Positions 45,285-55,158 are shown, counted from the stretch's first letter. The stretch: DNA of 64,000 nt from Ohessyouella blattaphilus (GCF_024721265.1 NZ_JAMXOC010000001.1:1-64000); one strand, 5' to 3'. Translations and numbers: made by a program. The notes: generated by a model not told the origin, from the letters alone.

Positions 45285-47672
45285 CTAATAATATGAATTT
45301 GGCAGAGCATTTCGATACACTTCTACATTATTTTTATAATACACACGACATGCGGCATAAGAACCACCACCCGTTGACCATGAAAATGGTTCAATCCTAT
45401 CAAACCAGCCTGGATCATCTCCTACAATCTCTGCATAGAGTACATTCCCGTATGCAGACGTGCGAATTGTAACTGGGAAGTTAAAATCATTTCTAAACTT
45501 CAAATCCGAACTTCCTGTTGCTACCATCGCGTCTAAGCCACGTGGACAATAAGTTGACGGCACACTATGATTTTTTCTTTCCACAATCGTCATTCCGCTT
45601 CTAATTACAGCACCATATAGTGTTGTCGAGGCTTGACATACTCCGCCTCCCCAGCCTTGACCACCAACTACTCCTCCAATTACATATCCATTTCCTCCAG
45701 ACCAAGGACCTGTTTGAAGTGAAAACGAAAAAGTCTGACCTGGCATAAGTGTAACACCATTACATCTATTCAGCGCTAACGCCATATTATGCCAACCGTT
45801 GGCATTATTTGTAGATTGAGTACTAAACGAGCCTAATACTTTTATAAAGCTTGCACTATACCCTAACGTATACGAACTTTCCACACCGTCACTTCGTCTA
45901 GCGGTCACATGTAACCAATAGTATCCCTGTGACTGCGGCTTCCATGTAGATGCATTCGAGCGACTCCAGTCACTTATTAAATACCACTTTTTATTTGTCA
46001 CATCGTAATATTGCCACTTATACATTACGTCGCGATCATTTGTACTAACATTGGCTGCAATCCCATATGTTCGATTACCATCATAACGAACATAAATACC
46101 ATTATGGCGTAAATACGGAGTTTCAATATTATAATATTGAAACTTCTCATCTAAAACGCTATTATTTTCATCAAGTAGTTGATAACAAACAGCATATTGC
46201 CTAACCTCTTTCGCTGTCCAAGTCGCCACCCCATCTACCATAGGCATTTCTGTCCAACTTCTTCCATCATAAACCAAGAAACGCTCTCTCTTCACTTGTT
46301 GGGTAAAATCCGAATACTCACCTGCAAAAGAAATCGACTTATTTACCCAATATGGAGACTTGGGATTAGCTGTATACGTCTGAATTTTAGGACCTACAAC
46401 ATGATACCCTATTGCTTTAGAAACACTTTCACCTGTACTGGTTCTTCCTTCTACATGAATCAAATAATCACCTGATTTTTTTGGTTTCCAGGATACCCAA
46501 TTCCCTTTTCCGAATTTTCTAATGGTCGACCATGTTTGTGAACTTATATCATACACTTGCCATTTGAATTCAACATGCTTATCATTCGATTTATACGCCA
46601 CCCCTAAATCAATCTGATTTTTTTGTTGAATTTGACATATCCCTTCAAATGTTAGATATTTTCCCGAATAATAAAAACTCTGAGTATACGACTTTTTTAA
46701 TCCATTTGCCGCCTTCGCCTCAACATGTATCCAGTAACTTCCTTTTTTCTTCGGTTCCCAAGATACCCAATTCCCTTTATAGCTCTCGGAAATCGTTTCC
46801 CAGGTCTTTGTTTGTAAATTATAGGTTTTCCAAGTAAAACTTACATTTTTATCATTTGTTTTATAGGCGATTCCCAAATCATAATGATCGACTTTATCAA
46901 GTATATGTAGCGCTTGAAGTTCCAAACTAACACCTTCATAGAAATAACCTTGAGTGTACGTCACGCTTTTTCCATCAGTCAACTTCGCCTTTACGTGAAG
47001 CCAATAATTACCACGTGCTATAGGATGCCAAGTTACCCAGTTACCCTTCTGCCAATTTGCCACAGTTATCCATTTTTTTGTTTGCAAATCATAAATTTCA
47101 AACGCAAACAAAACATCTGGATCATTTGAATCATAAGCAACACCCAAGTCTATAGAACTGCCATTATTAATTATACAAAAGCCGTTAAGTTGCACACGTA
47201 ATTCGATTCCGCGAGAAAGATTTTCGACTTCAGATGCAGTTATATCTTGCATACTGGATATATCATCTTTCTGCTGCTCGTCATTCACTAGCGATGTCGA
47301 AAACGAGGTGCTAACCCACATGTCTTTTTGGATATTCTCGCAAACACTTGTATCCGCAAACTGGCACTCTTTTAAATCTAGTTCTTTAAGTTGAACAAAT
47401 TGATTTTTTAAGTACACATAGTCATCCCACGTAAAAGAATAATCTTTCGTAATGATGGCTAATTGCTCACATGCCAACAACCCCTCAATCACATTATCCT
47501 CGTACTTTGACAACTGTTGCTCCATGCCCTGTCCTTCTAATACTATTTCTTTCTTCAGCGTCAAAGTTTTAATTTCTGTCGGTGAATCCTGCGCTTGTAC
47601 TATACTGCCCAAAGACAAACTACTAATTATTAATGATATCACCAAAACGAATGCCAACCCTCTTTTTCCCAT
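45285..47672 (-). CDS. secreted VanW-domain protein with five tyrosine/tryptophan-rich beta repeats
   Basis: The 795-residue exported protein has a signal peptide (GLAFVLVISLIISSLSLGSIVQA) and a ~130-residue divergent N-terminal region. Five repeats follow at ~155-605 (SIDLGVAYDSNDPDVLFAFE, KKWITVANWQKGNWVTWHP, RGNYWLHVKA pattern). The VanW domain is at ~612-745 (TLMPGQTFSFSLQTGPW, GGGVCQASTTLYGAVIRSG, RKNHSVPSTYCPRGLDA). VanW occurs in some vancomycin-resistance clusters but its biochemical role is unsettled; isolated VanW proteins do not imply resistance. It lies 35 bases after the amidase gene and shares its repeat type, so the two likely act on the same wall material. Confidence 0.82.
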   Translation of the reverse strand: MGKRGLAFVLVISLIISSLSLGSIVQAQDSPTEIKTLTLKKEIVLEGQGMEQQLSKYEDNVIEGLLACEQLAIITKDYSFTWDDYVYLKNQFVQLKELDLKECQFADTSVCENIQKDMWVSTSFSTSLVNDEQQKDDISSMQDITASEVENLSRGIELRVQLNGFCIINNGSSIDLGVAYDSNDPDVLFAFEIYDLQTKKWITVANWQKGNWVTWHPIARGNYWLHVKAKLTDGKSVTYTQGYFYEGVSLELQALHILDKVDHYDLGIAYKTNDKNVSFTWKTYNLQTKTWETISESYKGNWVSWEPKKKGSYWIHVEAKAANGLKKSYTQSFYYSGKYLTFEGICQIQQKNQIDLGVAYKSNDKHVEFKWQVYDISSQTWSTIRKFGKGNWVSWKPKKSGDYLIHVEGRTSTGESVSKAIGYHVVGPKIQTYTANPKSPYWVNKSISFAGEYSDFTQQVKRERFLVYDGRSWTEMPMVDGVATWTAKEVRQYAVCYQLLDENNSVLDEKFQYYNIETPYLRHNGIYVRYDGNRTYGIAANVSTNDRDVMYKWQYYDVTNKKWYLISDWSRSNASTWKPQSQGYYWLHVTARRSDGVESSYTLGYSASFIKVLGSFSTQSTNNANGWHNMALALNRCNGVTLMPGQTFSFSLQTGPWSGGNGYVIGGVVGGQGWGGGVCQASTTLYGAVIRSGMTIVERKNHSVPSTYCPRGLDAMVATGSSDLKFRNDFNFPVTIRTSAYGNVLYAEIVGDDPGWFDRIEPFSWSTGGGSYAACRVYYKNNVEVYRNALPNSYY

Positions 47673-47707
47673 CTATTAACCCTCTTCTTTTTGCAATTTT
47701 TAGACTT

Positions 47708-50700
47708 TTAAAGTCCCTGAATGATTTTCAGACCTTTAACTATACTCTCGCCGTAATCTTCAGCAGCAGCCCAACCTGTACCATATGGATTTTTCTTAAT
47801 AGCAAGCCACTCTACATAGGGCGCTTTTCCGCGCAGATTATTTGACCACCGCTGATCTACCAACAGCTCACCTGACGGCAAAGGTTCTGTACTTGCATAA
47901 CAATATAAATGTTGAATTTGAGCTTTAACTCCAGTTCTCACGTTTGCAAACACATTTCCCGGTTCACCATTTCCCGTTGCTCCGAGACCCGCAAAATTGA
48001 ATTGCTCTGCTTTCACATCTCCACCATAGCGTAAGTAATTGGTTTCCAGCATAGCTTGAACAAAAGCAACTTCCGCCTTAACACCATACTTATTGGCCTC
48101 TTGGACATACATTGTACAGAACGCTTCTAACGTTGATGCATAATCAGACGGATTTTTTCCCGTAGGACACTTGTATCGATCCGTTGGAAAAGTTGCGCCT
48201 GATTTCTTATAATAATTGCAAAGTTGCTGAACACTAACCTCTGTTTTTCCTAAAATAGAATGCACATCTGTTATATGATAATGATACATTTTATTAAGAA
48301 TTCTGCCATTAGGTAGTATAATTTGAAAACAAATATCATACTCTGAAGCTCGCGTTGGCGTCCACGTTGCTCGCTCAAGCTTATTAGAGGAGTAAATTTC
48401 ATTCCACGTAACCCCATCGAAGTATATATACCGGAATATGGCCCCTTCTACATCCACCTTAGCAGAACCTAGCATTCCAATTACCGTTCCAACCGTTTGT
48501 GGATTACTTTTGTCTAATGTAAAACCCGTAATTTCCGCCTGATATGCAACCTCCGTCCCAACAGCGTAACTTTCCTTTAGACCGGATGCACTCGTAACCG
48601 TCACATTAACCAAATAAGTTCCCTCTTTTGTTGGAGTCCACTCTACTGCTGAGGTAGAGCTATCTTTTTTTACTGTGTTCCATACTTTCATATCATACAC
48701 TTCATACGTGTATTTTAAGTCTGTATCTGTAGTGGTTACCTCCGTATTCAGAGTCACCTTCCCATACCTACTCAAGCTACTCGCAGTCAAGCTTTTGATT
48801 GTCAAGAACGGCCCCGTTATATCGTATCCCATAAAGCGATTTACTTCACGGCCTCCTGGCATCACCACTTGATAACACAAAGTATAGTTTCCAGCCTTTT
48901 GCGGTTTCCATACAGCATCTTTTTGACTTGTATCACTCGCTATCAAATTCCAAGTCTTTCCATCATAATAAATGTAACGATACGTCGCGTTCTGCATGTT
49001 GACGCTTGCTCGACCTGAGAGTGTAATTTCTTCACCTATCGCTCTAGGAGTATTTTTATCTACTGTAAATTTCGTGATATTGGCTGTGCCTACCACACTA
49101 GTTCCTACTGCGCGACTTTCCCTTGTACCCGACTTTCCTGTAACCGTTACATTCACCAGATACGTTCCCTCTTTTTTTGGAGTCCATTCTACTGCTGAGG
49201 TAGAGCTATCCCTTTTCACGGTGCTCCATGTTTTCATATCATACACTTCATACGTGTATTTTAGTTCTGTATCTGTAGAAGTCACTTTACTATTTAGCGT
49301 AATTTTTCCATCTCCGCTCAAGCCACTCACAGTTAAATTGTTGATTGTTAAAGATGGCCCTGTGATATCGTATCCCATAAAGCGATTTACTTCACGGCCT
49401 CCTGGCATCACCACTTGATAACACAAAGTATAGTTTCCAGCCTTTTGCGGTTTCCATACAGCATCTTTTTGACTTGTATCACTCGCTATCAAATTCCAAG
49501 TCTTTCCATCATAATAAATGTAACGATACGTCGCGTTCTGCATGTTGACGCTTGCTCGACCTGAGAGTGTAATTTCTTCACCTATCGCTCTAGGAGTATT
49601 TTTATCTACTGTAAATTTCGTGATATTGGCTGTGCCTACCACACTAGTTCCTACTGCGCGACTTTCCCTTGTACCCGACTTTCCTGTAACCGTTACATTC
49701 ACCAGATACGTTCCCTCTTTTTTTGGAGTCCATTCTACTGCTGAGGTAGAGCTATCCCTTTTCACGGTGCTCCATGTTTTCATATCATACACTTCATACG
49801 TGTATTTTAGTTCTGTATCTGTAGAAGTCACTTTACTATTTAGCGTAATTTTTCCATCTCCGCTTAAGCTACTCACAGTTAAATTGTTGATTGTTAAAGA
49901 TGGACCTGTAATATCGTATCCCATAAAACGATCTATATTACTTCCATCTGGCATAAGAATTTGGTAGCACAAGAGGTAGTTTCCCGCCTTTTGCGGCGTC
50001 CACATAACATCTTTCTGAACCTTAGAACTCGCTATCTCATTCCAACTCGTTCCATCGTAATATATATAGCGATAAGTAGGGCTCATAAAACTTATATCTG
50101 CGCGTCCTGACAATGTCATCTGACTACCAACCGTTTGAGGAGTAGATTTGTTTGCTGTGAAACTCAAAATACTGGCATTTGCCTTTACCTCTGTCCCCCA
50201 TGCAAGACTTGTTTTTTCTCCATACTTCCCTTTCACTGTTAAATTAATCAAATATTGCCCAGTCTTGCTTGGTTTCCATTCAACTTTTGAATTTTCACTC
50301 TCCGTCACCAAACCTTTCCAGGTATTCATATCATATACCTCATAAGTATATTTCAAATCTCGATCAGTGCTTTCAATTTCGCTGTCAATAGTGATTTTGC
50401 CATTACTAATCTCACTAAAATTCAGGGACTTTATCTTCGTAATTGCCGGTTTCACACTCATCGATTGAGCATAACTCCAAAGTGGTTCCGTTGTACCATC
50501 TACACGTAGTGCTTCAAGAAGAATCGTACCATCGGTAAAACTTCTGTCTGCCGTCCAAGTTCGTATCATATCCTTAGAACTCGAACTAAGTTCAACCCAA
50601 TTTCCATTACCTGGATTGCAGATTACACGGTAACTCTTATACTGGCTCGAATTTTCTATATATTCAGTTTTAATTTGAAAAGTAACAGTATCTCCAATCG

Positions 50701-52060
50701 TTACATTTCTACTCGGCTTAATCATTAATGCGCATTCTTTAGTTAAGCCAAAAAAACTAGCTATCGCATTGGCATTGGCAATTCCAAGCTTCTCTGGTTC
50801 ACGAAGTCTCGCAGCATCTGAGGCGTTTGTTAGGAAGCCATGCTCCACTAACACAGCCGGAATACCAACTGCCTTACATTCTCTAATTACATAAAACGCA
50901 TCATCTCCAGAACCATCGCTCGAATACCCCTCTTTGATTCCTCTGTTATCGAACCCTAATGCAACAAGCTCATTTTGAATTAGCTGAGCGACGTTTTTCC
51001 CAGAGTTATGGACACTACTATTATGATTCGAATTCGGATAATATACTTCAGCACCGGATGCTGAACTAGATGCAGAATTATTATGTAGACAAACAAACAA
51101 GTCAGCTCCAGCATCTTTAGCAATCTGAACCCTCGCTTCAAGATCTGCAGCTGTATCCGCCCCAAGATGCACATCAGTAGTTCTTGTTAACACCACTTCA
51201 ACGCCGGCGTATTGTTGCAATTCGTCTCTGCAGGCCAATGCAATTGCAAGATTCACTTGACTCTCAACCAGACCATTCCCACTTGCTCCTGGATCACGCC
51301 CACCATGCCCCGGATCTAAGACAACAACAATATTTCCATTTGCCGAACGAGATAATACGTTTCTTGATAATTCATTATTGTTTAACTTTACTGCATTCGA
51401 CTCAAGTGTCGCTTCTACAGCCGTTTCAACATCCTCTTCACCCGACAAGTCTATAACAGAGGCGCTAATATCTTCTTCTACTATTTCAGCCCCGAGCGCA
51501 ACATTGAAAGTTGCTTCGATTCCAGCCTCAGACAAAACGATCTCTTGTGTCACTCCGTCAACTGACACGCAAAACGAATCTAACGTAAAGACTCCTATAT
51601 TCTCAACATCATATGTATTCGTAAAAACAATAATCTCTTTTTCTATACGACTAGGAGTCAATTTATCAGTGCTCCCATCTGGGCAACTAACCTTCAACTC
51701 TATATTATTCAGATTTTCTGAACCATCACCAAAAGAAACGACTATATTCTGTTGTTGATTTGGAGCAATCGACGGACTTTCGATATATAAATAATTTATC
51801 CTTCCCTGTTCTCTAATCACATCTATTTCTTGTTGCGGCTCTGCCACCTCAGCATTAGGATTTGACTCTGCATCACCCTCATTCAAAACCGGAACCTCGT
51901 TGTTCTCTCCGATTAAATCCTGTTTATCTTGTACGACATCACCACTCTCTACTGCGAAAACAGCTTGAAAACTTCCCACTGTAAAAACCATAGCAAAAAT
52001 AAGTATTACCGATACAACTCTTTTCATCGCATTATTGCTCCCTTTTGTTTTTTGATTCAT
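47708..52060 (-). CDS. bifunctional autolysin: N-acetylmuramoyl-L-alanine amidase plus glucosaminidase
   Basis: The 1450-residue exported wall hydrolase has a signal peptide (VVSVILIFAMVFTVGSFQAVFA) and an acidic linker. The Amidase_3 domain (~240-437) has the zinc ligands of DPGHGG, VESQV, CLHNN and the catalytic VEHGF. About nine tyrosine-rich beta repeats follow (~440-1265; LKYTYEVYDMKTW, VEWTPKKEGTYLVNV, TYRYIYYDGKTW), of which two double units are identical. The C-terminal glucosaminidase-type domain (~1270-1450) has AEVAFVQAMLETNYL, with the likely catalytic Glu, and FNFAGLGATGNG. It cuts both the stem peptide and the glycan backbone, probably in cell separation or turnover. AGGGGAG precedes the ATG. 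Confidence 0.9.
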   Translation of the reverse strand: MNQKTKGSNNAMKRVVSVILIFAMVFTVGSFQAVFAVESGDVVQDKQDLIGENNEVPVLNEGDAESNPNAEVAEPQQEIDVIREQGRINYLYIESPSIAPNQQQNIVVSFGDGSENLNNIELKVSCPDGSTDKLTPSRIEKEIIVFTNTYDVENIGVFTLDSFCVSVDGVTQEIVLSEAGIEATFNVALGAEIVEEDISASVIDLSGEEDVETAVEATLESNAVKLNNNELSRNVLSRSANGNIVVVLDPGHGGRDPGASGNGLVESQVNLAIALACRDELQQYAGVEVVLTRTTDVHLGADTAADLEARVQIAKDAGADLFVCLHNNSASSSASGAEVYYPNSNHNSSVHNSGKNVAQLIQNELVALGFDNRGIKEGYSSDGSGDDAFYVIRECKAVGIPAVLVEHGFLTNASDAARLREPEKLGIANANAIASFFGLTKECALMIKPSRNVTIGDTVTFQIKTEYIENSSQYKSYRVICNPGNGNWVELSSSSKDMIRTWTADRSFTDGTILLEALRVDGTTEPLWSYAQSMSVKPAITKIKSLNFSEISNGKITIDSEIESTDRDLKYTYEVYDMNTWKGLVTESENSKVEWKPSKTGQYLINLTVKGKYGEKTSLAWGTEVKANASILSFTANKSTPQTVGSQMTLSGRADISFMSPTYRYIYYDGTSWNEIASSKVQKDVMWTPQKAGNYLLCYQILMPDGSNIDRFMGYDITGPSLTINNLTVSSLSGDGKITLNSKVTSTDTELKYTYEVYDMKTWSTVKRDSSTSAVEWTPKKEGTYLVNVTVTGKSGTRESRAVGTSVVGTANITKFTVDKNTPRAIGEEITLSGRASVNMQNATYRYIYYDGKTWNLIASDTSQKDAVWKPQKAGNYTLCYQVVMPGGREVNRFMGYDITGPSLTINNLTVSGLSGDGKITLNSKVTSTDTELKYTYEVYDMKTWSTVKRDSSTSAVEWTPKKEGTYLVNVTVTGKSGTRESRAVGTSVVGTANITKFTVDKNTPRAIGEEITLSGRASVNMQNATYRYIYYDGKTWNLIASDTSQKDAVWKPQKAGNYTLCYQVVMPGGREVNRFMGYDITGPFLTIKSLTASSLSRYGKVTLNTEVTTTDTDLKYTYEVYDMKVWNTVKKDSSTSAVEWTPTKEGTYLVNVTVTSASGLKESYAVGTEVAYQAEITGFTLDKSNPQTVGTVIGMLGSAKVDVEGAIFRYIYFDGVTWNEIYSSNKLERATWTPTRASEYDICFQIILPNGRILNKMYHYHITDVHSILGKTEVSVQQLCNYYKKSGATFPTDRYKCPTGKNPSDYASTLEAFCTMYVQEANKYGVKAEVAFVQAMLETNYLRYGGDVKAEQFNFAGLGATGNGEPGNVFANVRTGVKAQIQHLYCYASTEPLPSGELLVDQRWSNNLRGKAPYVEWLAIKKNPYGTGWAAAEDYGESIVKGLKIIQGL
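48819..49364 (-). repeat. 546-base tandem repeat inside the autolysin gene, copy 1
   Basis: First of two head-to-tail 546-base units (182 codons, two beta modules each) that appear identical over nearly their whole length, including silent positions. Copy 2 follows directly. Confidence 0.9.
49365..49910 (-). repeat. 546-base tandem repeat inside the autolysin gene, copy 2
   Basis: Second unit of the tandem pair. Similarity to flanking modules falls off sharply at about 49920, where the next module (residues ~535-720) has diverged. Confidence 0.9.
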
Positions 52061-52106
52061 AATACTCCCCTTTACACTTGTAAAACGTCATTCTTATCTA
52101 GTGTGA

Positions 52107-52135
52107 ATTATAACAAACATCATTTTTTTTGTCCA
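52107..52135 (-). promoter_or_regulatory. sigma-A type promoter of the autolysin-VanW unit
   Basis: Minus strand: TGGACA (52130-52135), 17-base spacer, consensus TATAAT (52107-52112), about 40 bases before the autolysin ATG. Confidence 0.75.
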
Positions 52136-52150
52136 TTAAATTCCTCTAAA

Positions 52151-52206
52151 GTAAATCGAGAGCATCTTATGGTTCAATTCTCATCCATTAGATACTCTCG
52201 ATCTAC
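52151..52206 (-). terminator. long imperfect hairpin after the membrane glycosyltransferase gene
   Basis: Arms of 22 bases (GTAAATCGAGAGCATCTTATGG and its near-complement at 52185-52206) with a 12-base loop. T-tract is poor, but its position between the 52248 stop and the autolysin promoter fits a terminator. Confidence 0.65.
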
Positions 52207-52247
52207 TTATTATCAGTTGTAAAACTTACTTTCTCAATACACAGAAC

Positions 52248-54122
52248 TTATAAACCAACTTCTTTTCCATACATATTCATACACAAATCACCTTTTACAT
52301 CTTTCCCGCCTACCGTTGTCTGGTTATCATCTGTATTTAGGTTTATTTTAATTTTTAACGGAGTATCCTTTCCATTCGTCCCATATATTTTCACTAAATA
52401 TGTTTTATCTTTATCCAGCACCATATCTGCTAACTCGAATTTTGCAACACCATTTTCCATTAGATTTGCTGCGCTCTCATAGTGGCCCAAAAGTTCGTCT
52501 TCTAAATAAATATCAAAATTTACCGCAGAATAATCTATCCACTCAAAAGCAATATCTGCAAAGGCAACCTCAACGCTTTCTACCTGAAGCGTTTTATCTA
52601 GCCTTATCTTTTCACAAGCTACTTGCCCTTCCTGCAAAAGATTATTTTCCAAGTCAATACTAGCTTCTGCTGATACAGAATAAACCATGTTCTTGCCTGG
52701 AATTACAACCAACAAAAGCATCATCCCTATCAGCATACACGGAACAGCACAACGACTCCAAACGACACTTCTTTCCACTGTTTCTTGATTTTTAAGTTTC
52801 ATCGGCAAGTTGCGAAAAACTTTTGACGGGTAATTGATGATAAAAAATGCAATTACACATGCAACTAATGCACCAAATGCAAAGTTGATATATTTATCAA
52901 GCCCAAGCGTTCTAAACAAATCATTTATCGTTGTAAACCTTGCGCTCCGCCCTTCTGGGTAGAAGACTCCAAACAGCATTCGCGTCATTGTGGATTGCCC
53001 AAAAACCCAGTAATTAATTACAATAGAAACAAATAAAAGAATCGCACTTATTATCGTTTCCAAGAGGATGTTTAACTTAAAAAAACGAGGATTCATAAAA
53101 ATTACAAGTAGAATAAAAGGACTAATAAGAACCATCCAATATGGATTAAATAGAATCAGCGTCATCAGACCAACAAATGCAACAGTCGCAATATATACAG
53201 CATAATATCCTAATTCACGTTCATCTTTTGCCTCCATAATATATGCATAAATAAATAACCCAACAATAAACACAATAAATATAGGCAGAACATACACTTC
53301 ATATTGCCATGTAAACCCTGTTGTCTGTAGACGATTAATTAATAGTGACGAAAAACTTTTTGTAGATATTTGATAAAATACGTTACTACTAAATATCAAC
53401 TTACATGCTATAAGTCCCGAAACTCCTAAAATACACTGCCCTAATATCCTTATTATCTTTTTTTCCTTTAGCAAAACTAACGGAATAAAAATAAATAGCG
53501 AAAACATCTTTAACGTATTTGCCAAAATAAAATAAAGAATAAATTTTCTTTTTTCCCCTCTTACATATGCCTTCATTCCTAAAAGCATTACAAAAACAGA
53601 AATTATATCATATTGAACGATTACAAAACAAGGTATAACCAGAGTTGTACTGGTCAAAAAAAAGAAAACAATCCATTTTGACCTTTTCTTTTCAATCCCT
53701 AGTTCTCTTGCCAGCAAATAAAGTGCTCGAGCCGTCAACACTACAAACAAGACCACCATTAACTTAGACCAAAGCATACACGGAAAGGATGCGAGATAAT
53801 CTATACCCGTCATTTTAAACACCAAATAAATCGGTATATTCCATACCGCAAAGATAACATAAATAGGTATATCATAAACAGCAGGATGTCCGAAAGTGTT
53901 GTTCTCTATCGCAATTTGATAAAAATCAAAAAAACGACCTTGCAAAACACTATCTATAAGGTTAAAAGAATGTTCAATCGTTGCTTGAATATCTCCGTAT
54001 AGAAAAAAAGCCGTTCCAAACAACAACACTATAAGCATCAATCCCCACTCTAGCTTAGATGGCTCTTCTGTGGATTTCCACCACTTTTTTCCCGCTTCAT
54101 ATCGTCTTGCTATATTCATCAT
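52248..54122 (-). CDS. polytopic membrane protein, probable polyprenyl-sugar-dependent glycosyltransferase (GT-C-like)
   Basis: The 624-residue protein has about 12 membrane helices over residues ~25-460, then a ~150-residue soluble C-terminal beta domain (VYSVSAEASIDLENNLLQEGQ, KFELADMVLDKDKTYLVKIYG). The early extracytoplasmic loop with DIPIYVIFAVW and the layout of alternating helices resemble GT-C mannosyl- or galactosyl-type transferases that use lipid-linked sugars. It directly follows a DPM1/GtrB-type gene (11 bases), whose product would supply the lipid-linked donor, and that pairing is the best evidence. A specific family is not assured. Confidence 0.7.
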   Translation of the reverse strand: MMNIARRYEAGKKWWKSTEEPSKLEWGLMLIVLLFGTAFFLYGDIQATIEHSFNLIDSVLQGRFFDFYQIAIENNTFGHPAVYDIPIYVIFAVWNIPIYLVFKMTGIDYLASFPCMLWSKLMVVLFVVLTARALYLLARELGIEKKRSKWIVFFFLTSTTLVIPCFVIVQYDIISVFVMLLGMKAYVRGEKRKFILYFILANTLKMFSLFIFIPLVLLKEKKIIRILGQCILGVSGLIACKLIFSSNVFYQISTKSFSSLLINRLQTTGFTWQYEVYVLPIFIVFIVGLFIYAYIMEAKDERELGYYAVYIATVAFVGLMTLILFNPYWMVLISPFILLVIFMNPRFFKLNILLETIISAILLFVSIVINYWVFGQSTMTRMLFGVFYPEGRSARFTTINDLFRTLGLDKYINFAFGALVACVIAFFIINYPSKVFRNLPMKLKNQETVERSVVWSRCAVPCMLIGMMLLLVVIPGKNMVYSVSAEASIDLENNLLQEGQVACEKIRLDKTLQVESVEVAFADIAFEWIDYSAVNFDIYLEDELLGHYESAANLMENGVAKFELADMVLDKDKTYLVKIYGTNGKDTPLKIKINLNTDDNQTTVGGKDVKGDLCMNMYGKEVGL

Positions 54123-54133
54123 GAGCCCTTCCT

Positions 54134-55090
54134 TTACGACTTATTCTCCGCATTATCAAAATTAATTTTTCTTCCAATTACAATCCTTGGTTTATGAACC
54201 GTTTTACCATTAATATTCAATATATACTCTCCTAGGATTCCGATAAAAAAAAGTTGAATGGCTCCCAAGAAGAAAATACCAACCATCAATGATGCCATCC
54301 CTGCTGGATACGTATTCCAATGTAAAAGCTTGTTCACAAAAACCCACACCGCAACACCGACGCATATCACCGCGATTATCATTGCGATAAAAGTTGCTAG
54401 TCGCATCAATAATTTAGTAGATGATGTAATGCCTTGCATTGCAAAATCATAGTTTCTTAAAAAATTAAAATTCGATTTACCACGATCGCTTTTATCTTGC
54501 TCATACGGAACGATTTCCAGTTCCATTCCATACTCTGCTACAATCGCTTTAAAATATGGTTGAATATCATCAATTTCCTCAAGAACATTAATAAATTCCC
54601 TGTCATATAATCCATATCCCGTAAATCGATCAATTTGTTTTGTATCAGAAAACCAATCTATTATTTTATAATACAAAAAGCGCATAAATGTCATAAATAT
54701 TCCTTCATCGCTTTTACTTCTCTGCCCGATAACTACCTTCTTTCCCTTTTCCCACTTCTCAACAAATTTGGGGAGATTTTCTGGCGGATCCTGCAAGTCT
54801 CCAAACAGTAAAAAAACTGCATCGCCTTTACCGTAGGTGAGCGACGAAAAAACATTTCTATGAAAACCAAAGTTGCGTGCGTTAAATACCGCTTTAACAT
54901 TCTTGTCTTTCATGCATAGCTCTTCTATCTTTGTCCTTGTTTCATCTTGTGAATAATCATCAACAAAAATAATTTCATATCGATAAGCTGACAACTGGTC
55001 CTTGAACACTTTAGTTATTCGATCATACATTTTATCAATACTTTGTTCTTCATTATAGCAAGGTATTACAACACTAATTAATTTCGTCAT
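54134..55090 (-). CDS. GtrB/DPM1-type polyprenyl-phosphate glycosyltransferase
   Basis: This 318-residue GT2 enzyme has two C-terminal membrane helices (~230-255 and ~265-290). Signatures: ISVVIPCYNEEQSIDKMYDRI, IIFVDDYSQDETR, LFGDLQDPPENLP (DxD), and the QIDRFTGYGLYDREF segment. Enzymes with this plan transfer glucose or a related sugar to undecaprenyl phosphate in the cytoplasm; the lipid-sugar is then used outside the cell by a GT-C enzyme, probably the downstream gene product. A flippase such as GtrA is not seen. No strong SD before the ATG. Confidence 0.9.
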   Translation of the reverse strand: MTKLISVVIPCYNEEQSIDKMYDRITKVFKDQLSAYRYEIIFVDDYSQDETRTKIEELCMKDKNVKAVFNARNFGFHRNVFSSLTYGKGDAVFLLFGDLQDPPENLPKFVEKWEKGKKVVIGQRSKSDEGIFMTFMRFLYYKIIDWFSDTKQIDRFTGYGLYDREFINVLEEIDDIQPYFKAIVAEYGMELEIVPYEQDKSDRGKSNFNFLRNYDFAMQGITSSTKLLMRLATFIAMIIAVICVGVAVWVFVNKLLHWNTYPAGMASLMVGIFFLGAIQLFFIGILGEYILNINGKTVHKPRIVIGRKINFDNAENKS

Positions 55091-55158
55091 ATAATTTCAA
55101 ATTCTTGGTTACACACGTAAACCATCATTTCCTTTCAAATTTTATTCTATTCGAACAC

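Noticed and set aside
45285-47672. Glycopeptide-resistance function because of the VanW domain.
   Set aside because: No vanHAX, vanRS or vanY genes are nearby and VanW alone does not confer resistance.
48819-49910. Regular repeats that could suggest a CRISPR-like or satellite array.
   Set aside because: The unit is 546 bases, in frame and coding for protein modules; there are no short repeats with unique spacers.
48996-49967. Two long plus-strand frames of ~140 codons opposite the autolysin, with identical sequence.
   Set aside because: They are antisense shadows of the tandem repeat: no ribosome site, no known motif, and identical only because the sense repeat is.
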